Source of the DNA: Lucinisca nassula | Taxonomy: Eukaryota > Mollusca > Bivalvia > Lucinida > Lucinidae | Direction: 5' to 3' | DNA length: 64,000 nucleotides | Assembly (NCBI GenBank): GCA_963580285.1 | Contig: OY757014.1 | Span: forward strand, 19,012,088-19,076,087 | Part shown: one piece after another, positions 39,965 through 50,908 of the stretch | Numbering within the stretch: position 1 is the first letter of the stretch | Layout: every line of letters starts with the position of its first letter | Position numbers and translations under genes: made by a program | Notes under the pieces: generated by a model | What the model saw: only the letters and a program-made list of their open reading frames with translations | The model's database searches: none | What the model was told of the DNA's origin: nothing

Positions 39965-40421
39965 TTAACCCTTATCTTGCTGAATATTCATTTAAGCCAC
40001 ACCCATTTCTGTCTATCAACAAATCAAACTAGATTGCGCAGTCGATGGCGCGCCATCGCAAATCCCCACGTTTTGACCTCTTCCAGGGACCCCTGGGGGC
40101 TGGTCCAAAAATTAATGTGCTCTTGCAGAAGCCATTCATGTAAGTAACTCACACACCAAATTTGGTTGAATTCCAATGAACGGTATAGGAGGAGATAGCC
40201 GGACAGATGGACGGACAGACGGACGGAGGCGATAACAATATCCCCACTTTTCTTCAAAAAACGTGGGGATAATTATTTGATGTAATTTATTGTTACAAAA
40301 TTCAGAAACTGAATGCCAAACAGTGTAGTTCCTGATCAGATGGCTTCTTCAGAAGCCATCTGATCAGGATCTACACTGTTTGCAAAGATAGGGTTGTTGT
40401 GAACAGCAAGATAAGGGTTAA
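39965..40421. mobile_element. MITE P1 split by a short hairpin-ended element
   Basis: Ends TTAACCCTTATCTTGCTG and CAGCAAGATAAGGGTTAA; dyad GATGGCTTCTTCAGAAGCCATC. The P1 interior AATCAAA|TTA-TTGATG is split at 40028/40273. Confidence 0.85.
40029..40272. mobile_element. Short pearl-like element with two terminal hairpins
   Basis: The left end carries the palindrome CGATGGCGCGCCATCG and ATCCCCACGTTTT. The right end is CGGACAGACGGACGGAGGCG, then a hairpin ATCCCCAC...GTGGGGAT ending in AA. Because it sits inside a MITE P1 of known sequence, its limits are clear to within a base or two. Only one internal unit is present. Confidence 0.75.
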
Positions 40422-40533
40422 AATAATATAGTGGCTATAAATAACTAGTACCTAGACTTTATACAAATCAGTGATCATCATCAGTATTACAAAGCTACTG
40501 TGCTAAGTAACTTTATGTCGATTGACAATCAAC

Positions 40534-40736
40534 TTAACCCTTGTCTTGCTGAATATTCATTTAAGCCACACCCATTTCTGTCTATCAACCAATCAAATTA
40601 CTTGATGTAATTTATTGCTACAAATTCATAAACTGAACGTCAAACAGTGTAGATCCTGATCAGATGGCTTCTTCTGATCTGGATCTACACTGTTTGCAAA
40701 GATAGGGGTTGTCGTGAACAGCAAGATAAGGGTTAA
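40534..40736. mobile_element. MITE P1, full length
   Basis: Ends TTAACCCTTGTCTTGCTG and CAGCAAGATAAGGGTTAA. The dyad loop is shortened (GATGGCTTCTTCTGATC). Confidence 0.85.
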
Positions 40737-40832
40737 AAAGGGGTTACATCACATGGGTGCTTGCCCTGTTAAGGATCTGTTATAAACTCTTTATGAACAT
40801 TCATAAACTGTTCATCAGCACATTCATGAAAG

Positions 40833-40940
40833 TACAGTGAAACCTGTCATAGTGGCCACCTCTATTAAGCAAGCAACATGTCTTAAGCAAGCACATTTTG
40901 GTTACCCCTTAGGAGCTTGCTTAATACAGATTGCACTGTA
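40833..40940. mobile_element. pogo/Tigger-like MITE (TACAGTGAAACCTGTCATAG)
   Basis: Ends TACAGTGAAACCTGTCATAG and ...GATTGCACTGTA with TA at both limits. AAGCAAGCA repeats fill the centre. Same family as 59962-60143. Confidence 0.7.
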
Positions 40941-41019
40941 CTGTATTAGCTATGTTCATGGATGGAAGTTGATGCATCTTTCATCATCTCTCCAATCATC
41001 ATTCATGAAAAATAGCCAT

Positions 41020-41377
41020 TTGAAGAGATGGCAAATCCCCCAACCAAAAGCCAATATGGCATTTAGGAGATTGCTCAAATCCGCAAAGTGCACTAGAATA
41101 AACACGGTCAAGGTCACAAGGTCAAAAATCACTGGAAAGATCCTGCGACACAGAATGCACATGTGAAATATGACCATCTGTTACAAATCAAAAGATATGG
41201 CCAAAGTTAAGATTTTAAAAAGTAGGTCAAATGTCAAGGTCAAAGTCACAAGGTCAAAAATTATGGTACCACTGGAAAGATCTTATGACACAGAATGCAC
41301 ATGTGAAATATGACTATCAGTTACCAATCAAAAGATATGGCCAACGATAAAGGTTTTAAAAAGTAGATCAAACATCG

Positions 41378-41410
<33 letters not shown>

Positions 41411-41740
41411 TACTGGAAAGGTCTTGTGAGAAGGAATGCACATGTGAAATATGAAAGCCCTATCAGTTACCATTCAAAAGTAATGCCCAATGTTGCCCAT
41501 GTTAATTTTTTTTTTAAAAAAGTAGGTCAAAGGTCAAGGTCACAAGATCAAAAGTTATGGTACCAATGGAAAGGTCTTGTGACAAGGAATGCATATGTGA
41601 AATATGAAAGCCCTATCAGTTACCATTAAAAAATTATGCCCAATGTTAAGTTTTTGTGGACAGATAAACAGACAGATGGACAGACAGACAGACAAAAAAC
41701 TATATGCCCCTAAATCTATGAGGTGGGGGGGGGCATAAAA
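41020..41740. mobile_element. Pearl-like element with ~125 bp tandem units
   Basis: Four units with ATGGTACCACTGGAAAGATC, ATGCACATGTGAAATATGA and AAAAGTAGGTCAAAGGTCAA. The 3' end is GACAGATGGACAGACAGAC, then TATATGCCCC...GGGGGGGGCATAA, the same end structure as 12973-13643. Confidence 0.75.
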
Positions 41741-42075
41741 ACATGTTAGCTTATCCGCAAGTACATTGCTGCAAGCACCCAGGCTTATTGAGGCTTGGTC
41801 TCCCTGCCCTACATTATAGTGTGGTTTATATTTTCTTATCCTTTGGGATCATTGATTCCATTGTGGAATTTTGAAAAATATCTGAGGGTCATTGATGAGC
41901 CCTAAATGGCCAAAACTAGTTACTCTGGCCCAAAAAACATGTACACTCCACATTTTCCAGTTCTGTGGTGTATTCCTTGCTTCCAAAGGATAACCCTTTC
42001 TAGAACATATTGGAGAAATAGATTGTGCTACATGGTGCTTCCAGGGGTTAGGCAGTAACTCTTAATCATTTTTTG

Positions 42076-42376
42076 GTTTTGTTTGCTTGTTTGATTTGAG
42101 GTTTAACGTCCCCATCAACACTGTAAAGGTCATTTTGGAGACGTTCCTTCCAATTTTGTGGGACTTTTACCCGACATTGAGATGAAATGACATCTCAAGC
42201 CCTGTCGCCCAATTAAACTAGGGTTTATAAGCATGGATGGGCCAAATCGCACCACTTTGCCTAGGCAGGCTTAGATCCTCTAAGTGGTTTACCAGTACAC
42301 ATGTGGGGGTCCGTTTCAGCTCTGCGTGGAAGCATCATGCAGCCCATATATTTCTTCAAGCCCCTATGGGCTGGGG
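42076..42376 (-). mobile_element. SINE B, full length
   Basis: The plus strand reads TTGCTTGTTTGATTTGAGG to CCCCTATGGGCTGGGG. Flanks TAATCATTTTTT and GAATCGTTTTTT may be a diverged TSD. Confidence 0.88.
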
Positions 42377-42519
42377 ATGAATCGTTTTTTTAGTATACAG
42401 AAGATCAGGCTTTCGCATGAGTTTTTTTACATTAAAGATTTTCTCCGATCACTTGTGAGACACCAAATTCTGCAACAGAATGTCAGGTGATATTTCTCTG
42501 GGTACTCCGGTTTTTTAAC

Positions 42520-42845
42520 GATTGGCTCATGTACAATTCATGAAATAAGTGCATGCACTCTACATGAAAGGTTCATGACTTGTATTCTTCATGAAATGTT
42601 CATGCACTAAATCAATGATAGTGGATTTAAGAACCAGGATTGAAAGTTCATGAACTTTTCTAATTCATGAACTAGGAGATGGCTAGGAGACATGGTTCAT
42701 GACCTTTCACACTGTTGAATATTGTTCATCAATAGTTCATAAACAATTCATGAATAAAGTGCATGAACAGCTCAAAAATTATTAACTAATTGGACAAAAA
42801 AAATCATGAACTATAATTGTTTTTTGTTCATGTCATTTTCAACAG
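42520..42845. repeat. Region enriched in CATGAA/TTCATGAA
   Basis: At least twelve CATGAA or TTCATG motifs in about 320 bp, several as the palindrome TTCATGAA. A smaller cluster lies at 40785-40830. A few fall in AATTCATGAA context. Family unknown. Confidence 0.6.
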
Positions 42846-42894
42846 GGTGCTTGCAGGCTTAATTATATATATTCATTTGCCTCTAATAGGATCT

Positions 42895-43050
42895 CTATCC
42901 CTTATCCTGCTGCATAAATTAATTTAGCCACACTCATTGCTGTCAACCAACCAAATTACTTGATATAATACGAGTATATTTGGTCAATGCACAAACTGCA
43001 TGACAAACAGTGTAGATCCTGATCAGATAGCTTCTTTATCTAGCTTCTTA
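42895..43050. mobile_element. MITE P1, left part only
   Basis: CCCTTATCCTGCTGCATAAA through CAACCAACCAAATTACTTGA to GTGTAGATCCTGATCAGATA. The right end is lost. Confidence 0.65.
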
Positions 43051-43269
43051 TACTGAGTTGGTCATATTTGGCCATTACTTCAGTTGGGCCATTACCTCAG
43101 ATAACTATATGTGCATTTAATTATCTTTTTATTTAAATCACTAATGAATATTCAATATTATCTTTTCTCTTTCATTCAACCTAATGGTTTCAAGTTAATT
43201 AAGTTTTATTCCTTAACCTTTGTCACAGAAAATTCTAGAGCACATGACAATCTATTTGTTTCATTATTT

Positions 43270-43395
43270 GAGCTGGCGCACAACAAAACCTGTGCGACCA
43301 GAAAAGGCTCAGATCAGCCTGCACATTCGTGCAATTTGATCAGAGCTGATCGCATGTACCTTCTATAGCCTGCGGGCTATTTAGATAGAGATACA
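43270..43395. mobile_element. Partial MITE related to 53607-53854
   Basis: GAGCTGGCGCACAACAAAAC is the family end; GCTCAGATCAGCCTGCACA follows. The other end is truncated. Confidence 0.5.
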
Positions 43396-43599
43396 TGGCA
43401 TCTCTTGTCTTAGTGAGTAAATGAGCAGACTGATCCGGGTATTTAAAAGTTAAGCGTCTTCGTGTAGATTTTGTTGCGTCTTCATGTACAGTCTTTCAAA
43501 ACGCAGTGAGACATGACTGCACTTTTCATTTTGGGTTAGTCCGTGTTTTTGGTAAGTCGCCTTCAGCTGGATTTTACATTGGGAGATATAGTTTAACTG

Positions 43600-43642
43600 A
43601 GAGTCGAACTGCATCATACTAACCACTTGGCCACAACTTCTA
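43600..43642 (-). mobile_element. tRNA-like SINE head remnant
   Basis: On the minus strand GTTGTGGCCAAGTGGTTAG and a GGTTCGA-like box (AGTTCGACTCTCAG) recall a tRNA head. No body or tail could be defined. Confidence 0.4.
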
Positions 43643-43929
43643 CATTCTGGAATTATCAAAAAAACTTATTTATAATTTTAAAATCCGGTGAAAGAAGAAA
43701 TGCGAAACCTGCTTCCCCTAAAACATGGAATAGTCTTGCCACGCTTGAATGTTGAACTCTCAAAGGTCGTTGATAAACTATACGTTTTGTCGTGCACAGT
43801 CTCATTAATCAAAGAAAATGAAAGATTGACATTTCATGTGCAGCTGATTCCCATGTAATGTCAAGCCTTATTGTCCCTGAAAAATAAAAAAAAAATACTT
43901 TGAAAATGATGACTGTTATACTGCTGTAC

Positions 43930-44150
43930 TGAGTGGTGCTCCTTTAGCATGCTGTTGGCTAATATAGCATACGACAAATTGATGATTTTTTCTTAATTTT
44001 CCCCTAAACAGGACTTGACATTTCATGCAAATTGTCTCCATAGGAGACAATTTGAATGAAATGTCAGATCCTGTTTTCTTGGAAAAATAAGAAAAAATAT
44101 TTCAAAAGGTCGTCTGCTGAAAAAAATTACCCAGCATGCAGAGTGTTAAG
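43930..44150. repeat. Inverted repeat element
   Basis: CATTTCATGCAAATTGTCTC pairs with GAGACAATTTGAATGAAATG around ATAG near 44040. Outer arms CCCCTAAACAGGACTTGAC with GATCCTGTTTTCTTGG and TTAGCATGCTG with CAGCATGCAGAG also match loosely. A relative lies at 58165-58280. Confidence 0.65.
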
Positions 44151-44236
44151 AGAAAAGGTGTGATTCAACTAACAAAAACAATTGCATTTTGTGTATTGCC
44201 CTGGGATTCTGTCAATCTAATCATGGTTTGTCTTTC

Positions 44237-44660
44237 AACCCATTTAGTACTGAAACGGATACTGAAGCAGTCCATTTATAAATTTGGGGTGTAAGATTCA
44301 GCCAGTTTTTGAAATTTAGAAAGCCATTGAACTAAATTCTGAAAACAGCTGATGGCCCTACTCAGATGCCCTGTTCTGTGGCATCTGATCTGGGCCTTAA
44401 CCCTTGTCCTGCTGAATATTCACATATGCCACACCCACTACCGATTATCAACCAATCAGATTACTTGAGGCAAATTATTGCAACAAAGTCATAAACTGAA
44501 TGACAAACAATGTAGATCCTGATCAGATGGCTTCTTCAGAAGCCATCTGATCTGGATCTTCATTGTTTGAAAGATAAGACATATCCGGGATCAGCAGGAC
44601 AAGGGTTAACTGTTTGTCAATAACCTGTTTTGGGATTCACCCGTATAAAATGGGTGAATG
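44237..44660. mobile_element. MITE S split by MITE P1
   Basis: S left (CAACCCATTTAGTACTGAAA to ATCTGATCTGGGCC) and S right (CTGTTTGTCAATAACCTGTT to AAAATGGGTGAA) are adjacent in other S copies. P1 lies between them flanked by TTAA. Confidence 0.8.
44397..44609. mobile_element. MITE P1 nested in MITE S, TTAA TSD
   Basis: Ends CCCTTGTCCTGCTGAATATT and CAGCAGGACAAGGG, each bordered by TTAA (44397-44400, 44606-44609). The surrounding S sequence would have one TTAA without the insertion, so TTAA is the target duplication, as in piggyBac transposons. Confidence 0.88.
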
Positions 44661-45140
44661 CATGTGTGTGCCTTAATGAATTTTTATGAGAACATCTGCA
44701 TTTTTTGACAGATCTTTATTACATGAGACTTTATGTTGCCAAATTAACTTTCAGATGCATATTGCCAGATTGGGCCCCGTCAAGCAATTTTGGTACTTAT
44801 CGCCTATGCAAGCAGCGAAGGTTCAGGCAAGCCTGCGCATCCACGCAGTCTCGCCAGAACCTTTGCTGCTCGCTCATACAAGCAGTGAATCGAGAGGAAC
44901 CTTCAGACAGAAAGCCATATCCCTGGCCTCTCTGAATGGCTGGGCATGCGCAGTTAAAATTTGTTATGACGGAATGCTTGAAGACACAAATTCGCTTGGC
45001 AGGGCTCAGATTAACCTTCAGATGCTTGTAACTATACCAGGTCCAAATTGTTCAAAGCCTCATTAACTTAACAAACTCATTAGTGGTTAAGACAATAACT
45101 GATCTAGCAAGAACAAATCCCATACACTGCATTTTTGCTG
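44610..45140. other. Unassigned sequence with a MITE U remnant
   Basis: CAAATTGTTCAAAGCCTCAT (about 45047) matches an end of MITE U. A 126-codon open stretch at 44686-45066 has no recognisable domain and no neighbours to support it. Confidence 0.4.
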
Positions 45141-45145
45141 AAAAC

Positions 45146-46035
45146 AAGAAAGCAGTCTGACGGATAGCCAAATCGTCCAACGCACTTTGTATCAAGGCTC
45201 AACCTTGTGACCTTCACCTGTGACCTTGAGTTGGCATGGTTTATTTATGGTTCTGCACATCAGCTCACTGGGGTATATTTCACGAAAAATTAATGAAAAT
45301 CCTTCCAGGGGTAAAGGAGATATGGAACGGACACAAAATTCCAAGTTTCAAACTCATGACCTTCACCTGTGACCTTGACCTTGAGTTGGCATGGGTTATG
45401 TATGGGTTCTACACATCAGCTCACCGAGGGGGATATTTGACGAAAGTTTAATGAAAATCCTTCCAACAGTAAAGGAGATATGGAACGGACACAAAATTCA
45501 AAGTTTCAAACTCGTGACCTTCAACTGTGACCTTGACCTTGAGTCTGCATGGTTTATTTATGTGTTATGCACATCAGCTCACAGAGGGGGACATTTGACC
45601 AACGTTTAATGAAAATCCTTTGAAGTGTAAAGAAGATATGGAACGGACACAAAATTCAAAGTTTCAAACTCGTGACCTTCCATTATGACCTTGACCTGGT
45701 GTTGACAAGATTCATTATAGGCTCTGCACATGAGCTCACTGAGGGGGATAATTGACCAAAGTTTAATGAAAATCCTTTGAGGGGTAATGGAGATATGGAA
45801 CGGACAAAAAATTCAAAGTTTTAAACTTGTGACCTTCAAATGTGACCTTGACCTTGAGTCGGCATGGTTCATTTATGGGTTCTGCACATCAGCTCACTGA
45901 GAAGAATATTTGACCAAAGTTTAATGAAAATCTATCATAGGGTTTAGGAGATATGGAGCAGATAAGAAAGTGTGCCGACGGACAGAACAAGGCCATTCCT
46001 ATAATCCTTGCTCCGCTTTGCTGCGGGGGATTAAA
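45146..46035. mobile_element. Pearl-like element with ~150 bp units
   Basis: About five units with CACATCAGCTCACTGAGGGG, GGAGATATGGAACGGACAC and GTGACCTTGACCTTGAGT. The 3' end has the hairpin TCCGCTTTGCTGCGGGGGAT. The 5' end appears near AACAAGAAAGCAGTCTGACG. Confidence 0.7.
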
Positions 46036-46444
46036 ATCAAAGTACTGAAAGTACTGAGGAAAGTTGATTTATGATGAATACGATAACAATGTCAGTCGTA
46101 GATCAAGCAGTGCCCTAGTTATTTTGTTAACAAGGTCCCAGAGGGTTAAAAAAAATTCGACGAAGAAAAAAATGATTAATCGATTGTTTAGAGTTTGAGT
46201 GGAAGTGTAGAAAAAGAAGAAACAACAACAACCCCCACCCCTCCCCCACCTACCGTTACCTGCTGCAAGGACAACAGGCCTTGCCTAAATGTAAGTCAAT
46301 ATCAGCTGGACTCCCCAATGACACAAGATACACATCACCTTTGCCTTATCCAACCAACCCCACGAAAAACGTTAGAAAGGAAGAAATGTAAACGTTTCTG
46401 CTAATTTCTTCATGGTAAAACCATAAATTTATAGATTAGCTCAG

Positions 46445-46604
46445 TGAGTGAGTATTTGAGTTTTACGTTCCACCAACAGCTAAGGACATACGGAGACAGG
46501 ACCTCGGTTTAAAGACTCATCCGAAAGTCTGGAGAAGCCCGGGATCGATCCTGCGACCCCTGGTTTACAAGGCGAGTAGCGAAACCACTACACCACAGCG
46601 GCTT
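46445..46604 (-). mobile_element. SINE F, full length
   Basis: The plus strand shows GTGAGTGAGTATTTGAG, TTTTACGTTCCACCAACAG, GGATCGATCCTGCGACCCC and CACTACACCACAGCGGCT. TAGATT lies on both sides (possible 6 bp TSD). Confidence 0.85.
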
Positions 46605-47728
46605 GTAGATTTTGTGCTTGTCTCATCTGCTAATAATCTTACAGAGAATTTCTCCTAGCGGGTACATGACATCTTAGCAACGTCGCATCAACATCGTGTT
46701 GATACGAAGAGGCACATACGTTGTGCAGCCGCTCGGAGCTATATTCCTTCTGGCGTGGGGAGAGTAACTTGACGGAAAAAAGATCATTTTTAAACCATTA
46801 CATTTAGACATTATAACCCTGATCAGACGCCACCTTTAGCGAACTTCGACTACCCAAGGCGAACTAAAATACATGTACGTTTATTCCAACCTGTACGGAA
46901 CCATTATCCCATAAATGCCAATTGTTTCAATACTTTGGCATTCGGAAACAGTTAAGACAGATTAGAGGCCACAGAATGTAGCGACTGATCGGAGTCTTCA
47001 CTATTTGCTTAAAGTACGGAACTTGATTTAAAACTCACAGCTTAAAGCCTTAAACGACACATATTTTGTAATAAGAGCTCTCGAAAGCAGGTAAATAACT
47101 GTATTCGATGTCGGTCAGTAAAGGGTTGTATAGTCACAGAGAAGCGAGCTTACCCTTTTAACCCTGTAGACCGGTGCAGACGCCGAGGTAGAAATACACT
47201 GTATCTATGCAAATCTTGCAGATCCTGATAAGACGGCACCTAGCTAGCACGTCTCGCCAGAATCTACATGTACACTGTTTGCCATCATGTCAATGAACTA
47301 CCCAGAAATCCCTTTCTTTTAGAATATATTTAAAGTGAGAAGAGTCGTGTTCAGAAACTCAGGGATGAAAGAGTAAATTCTCAAACCAGTTGCATAAACG
47401 CGTAGAAAAGTAGTCCCAGAGTATTGTTTTCTTTTCAGAATTAGTCTTTCTGTGCCAATTTATATTCAATCCGTATAAAGTCTCGAAATATGAAATATTT
47501 TGAAAGACGTTCCATGCCTGCAAAATTAATTTTCAATAGTTTATTTGGACTATATATTTATGCAGCGAACGAACAGCGGAAGTGGAATAACGCGGTCCAG
47601 TACCGGAAGTAGAAATGTAATGACAAAGAAACTTGATTTTAAAAATCAACTTTCAAAAATGTATTTACCATAAGTATTCAGACACCTCACCTCAACTCCT
47701 TAGCACACTTGTTCTAAAATACTATTTA
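46605..47728. other. Repeat-poor stretch with CpGs and two ETS-like sites
   Basis: Only weak GATCAG-core remnants (about 46820, 46975 and 47220) were recognised. GCGGAAGTG (47576-47584) and CCGGAAGT (47603-47610) fit the ETS-family consensus. No ORF with domain features. Confidence 0.4.
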
Positions 47729-47740
47729 CAACCCAATGTT

Positions 47741-48044
47741 TTGTCTTCTTTGTTTGTTTGATTTGAGGTTAAATCCCGTCAACACTATTTAGGTCATTTT
47801 GGAAACATTTCTTCCAATTTTGTGGGACTTTTACCCGACACTGAGATGAAATGACATCTCAATCCCTGCCGCCCAATGAAACCAAAAGGGTTTTATATGC
47901 ATGGATAGTCCAACTCACACCATTTTGCCTGGGCAGGCTTAGACCTTCTAAGCAGTTTACCAGTACTCGTGTGCGGTCTGTTTCCGCTCTGGGTGAAAGC
48001 ATCATACAGCCCAATCTATTTATCCAAGCCCCGATGGGCAGGCG
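47741..48044 (-). mobile_element. SINE B, full length, 12 bp TSD
   Basis: The TSD is CAACCCAATGTT at 47729-47740 and 48045-48056. The plus strand reads TTTGTTTGATTTGAGGTT to CAAGCCCCGATGGGCAGG. Confidence 0.92.
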
Positions 48045-48506
48045 CAACCCAATGTTGGGTCTAAAAATAGCTGGATGAGTGACCAACAGTGTAGACCCTG
48101 ATGAGATGCCATATTCTGCAGCGTCAACATAAATATCACTGATTTGTCGTAATAACGTTTATTTATACAAAACAGCTGCTGTAAGGTCTGAGTGTTGCCT
48201 AAGAGGGTTATTTATAGAATCTGGACTGGAATCATGGGTTGAGCTTTGCAAAACGCGGTGTCTGATCAGGGTCTACACTGTTTGCTTTTAAAAAATCTGG
48301 AATCGGTTTAAATCTCATTTAGGGACTATTTTCCAAGCCTACACGCAGAGACAATCGACCCACCACTACTCTCAGTGCTTTGATTGTCTGAGAAAATTCT
48401 TTCAAAAGAAGGGACACAACTCTGTTTCAGCTAGAATAGCATTGCTAATGGAACAGAATTCGGATTCATTCACAAAAAAATGTCTTGACCAACATGTTTG
48501 TGTGTG

Positions 48507-48815
48507 AATTCGGGTTTAACGTCGCTTTGAACAATTTTTCAGTCACATCACGACGGTGTCTGGTTGAGACAGGGAGCTCACTGCTCACTTTTATAGTGCT
48601 GCCTCACTGAAGTATCATGTCCCAGACACATTACATGATACCACACCCAGTCACATTATCCTGACACTGGGTCGACCAGTCCTAGCTCTACCCCTTAAAT
48701 CTGAGTGCCAAGCGAGGAGCAGCTAGTACCATTTTTAACGACTTTGGTATGTCCCGGCCCCGGATCGAACCCGTGACCTCCAGTTCCCCGGAGCGGACAC
48801 TCTACCAACGTCCTG
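48507..48815 (-). mobile_element. tRNA-derived SINE, family E
   Basis: On the minus strand the head includes GAGTGTCCGCTCCGGGGAAC and the B box GGTTCGATCC. The body contains GACACCGTCGTGATGTGAC and the end is GCGACGTTAAACCCG. Only one copy in the window. The flanks share CAACAT. Confidence 0.75.
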
Positions 48816-48852
48816 ATCAACATAGTTGTTTCCAATCAATTATATCTCTTTG

Positions 48853-49015
48853 TAAGGGAATGGGAATACCTGGGAGATTTCTCTGCCATTTTTTTAAAGC
48901 GAGACAACTTTTGGGACTTCCTGTTCCCTTTTCTATCAGCTATGTCCCACTGTAAAAAGGGGTCTTCTCTTGAAGGAAAGAATTTGCTCCTCAGGAAATT
49001 AAAAATTGTCATTTG
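48853..49015. mobile_element. MITE X, half copy
   Basis: GGGAATGGGAATACCTGGG and AGGAAAGAATTTGCTCCTCA match the right half of 29660-29899 in reverse; the other half is absent. Confidence 0.65.
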
Positions 49016-49609
49016 GGGAGGTTAATCGTCGGTAACGGTCGCAAATTCCGAATTAGGATTCTGCTGACGGGTCACTGTGAAACAAAATTTCTGCCCATAA
49101 AACAAATCAATTTCCCCAAATGACAATTTTCAATACAGTTATCCCCAAAATCACTACACAACCTGTAAAAGCCTAATTATATTCTGCATTTTGAAAAGAA
49201 GCTCCCAACTATACATATCCAAAACCATTCAATAAAGAGCCATTGCTTAAATATTTCTAACAAATTTATTTATAAATGTTTAACCCTTTCCCTGCCATTG
49301 GCAACTCTTGTCCGCAGCTTAGCAGACCACCATAGTCGACTTTTGTCAACAATATAAAACGTACGATACCGGCTTTTACCCTTTTATAATTATGTTATAC
49401 AAGCTATTAAATCTAACGGAACACTGCATCCTATATTTAGTCCTTGCTCTTTGCTGTTGCTTCAAATCGAAAGTAGAACATGAAAAAGAGTGTTTTGAAG
49501 TTTGAGAAAATATTTTGTGGATTTTTGACATCGGAGTTAAAAAGGATATATACGCTCGGCTTTTTGTAAAATAGCATTGTTAATGCCCTGAGAACACTCA
49601 GGAGAACAC
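49016..49609. other. Unassigned; one inverted pair
   Basis: AAATTGTCATTTGGGGAGG (49004) and CCCCAAATGACAATTTTC (49115) are inverted repeats about 100 bp apart. No gene. Confidence 0.45.
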
Positions 49610-49831
49610 TTAACCCTTGTCCTGCTGAATATTCATATATGCCACACCCACTACCGATTATCAACCAATCAGATTACTTGATGCAAATTATTGCAACAAA
49701 TTCACAATCTGAATGGCAAACAATGTAGATCCTGATCAGATGGCTTCGTCAGAAGCCATCGAAGCCATCTGATCTGGATCTTCATTGTTTGGAAAATAAG
49801 GCATATCCGGGCTCAGCAGGACAAGGGTTAA
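49610..49831. mobile_element. MITE P1, full length
   Basis: Ends TTAACCCTTGTCCTGCTGAA and CTCAGCAGGACAAGGGTTAA. The dyad has a small duplication (GAAGCCATC twice). Confidence 0.87.
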
Positions 49832-50062
49832 ATAACAGACATATTTAAAATGTTCGCCAATGATTTTTAATATTTAGCCCATTATGACCACTCTGATACT
49901 GACTGTCCATAAAAAATCTTTTTTTGTATGCAATATTTATTTAGCACAATTATCAGAAGCATATATTCTGTAGCCAGTTTAAATTTGAGCTAAAATCTTT
50001 ATTATTTTCAAAGAATAAGCATGTTACTATGACTACCCAGCTGATGAACAACCACAAAATTC

Positions 50063-50290
50063 CTGAACGGGCCTCCGTGGCCTGGTGGATAAGAGCACTG
50101 ACTCTTAATCATTAGGTCTCTCACCGCTGTGGTTCGAGCCTCGCTTGGGTCACATGTGCGACGTCAAGTACTGCAATGGAAGGTCAGGCGTTTTTTCTCT
50201 GGGTACTCCGCTTTTTCGCCAACCTCTGATTATCGATCGGTTCGATGTGAGTGAAATATTCTTGAAAGGGCCATAAAACCAAAACCAAAC
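50063..50290 (+). mobile_element. SINE A, full length, 12 bp TSD
   Basis: The TSD is ACCACAAAATTC at 50051-50062 and 50291-50302. The head GGCCTCCGTGGCCTGGTGGA, B box GGTTCGAGCC and tail CATAAAACCAAAACCAAAC are all present. Confidence 0.92.
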
Positions 50291-50485
50291 ACCACAAAAT
50301 TCTAGCAGAGTCCTCTTCTAAATAACAACAGATAAGGTGGGTATTTGTTGTGGAAGAATATTCTATATAAATCTGTTGAACCACCTCACCAAAAATACCA
50401 ACATTACAGGTTTTCATGGGGACTTGACATAAATCATCATTTATCAGCATATACCCTCCCTATCTGTTTCAATGCTCTACCCAGT

Positions 50486-50652
50486 GTATTTAGTTTTAGT
50501 TTTACGGCCTTTTCAAATTTATTTCACTTATTTTGAGCAGATCGTTAATCAGATGAGTCAAACTGGATTACTCTGAGAAAAACCACCTAACCTTCTGTTG
50601 CAGAACTTGTGTGTCTCACATGTGACACAAGAGAGGCATTAACCACAGTGTG
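50486..50652 (-). mobile_element. SINE A, diverged, 5'-truncated
   Basis: TTTAGTTTTACGGCCTTTTC through CTCTGAGAAAAACCACC to GTGACACAAGAGAGGC. The tRNA head is lost. Confidence 0.75.
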
Positions 50653-50653
50653 A

Positions 50654-50866
50654 TTAATCCTTATCTTGCTGAATATTCATTTAAGCCACACCCATTTCTA
50701 TCTATCAACAAATCAAATTACTTGATGTAATTTAATGCTACAAATTCATAAACTGAATGCGAAACAGTGTAGATCCTGATCAGATGGCTTCTTCAGAAGC
50801 CATCTGATCTGGATCTACACTGTTTGCAAAGATAGGGGTTGTCGTGAACAGCAAGATAAGGGTTAA
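50654..50866. mobile_element. MITE P1, full length
   Basis: Ends TTAATCCTTATCTTGCTG and CAGCAAGATAAGGGTTAA with the dyad GATGGCTTCTTCAGAAGCCATC. Confidence 0.85.
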
Positions 50867-50908
50867 GAGCTTTTAGAGGCATACCTAATAAGTAAATTAT
50901 TTTACCTG

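Noticed and set aside
44686..45066. 126-codon ORF as a host exon
   Set aside because: No recognised domain, no splice signals that I can support, and it runs into a MITE U remnant.
46195..46404. Small Thr/Pro-rich and Cys-containing ORF as a secreted peptide
   Set aside because: No signal peptide or methionine-led conserved start, and composition reflects an (AAC)n/C-rich tract.
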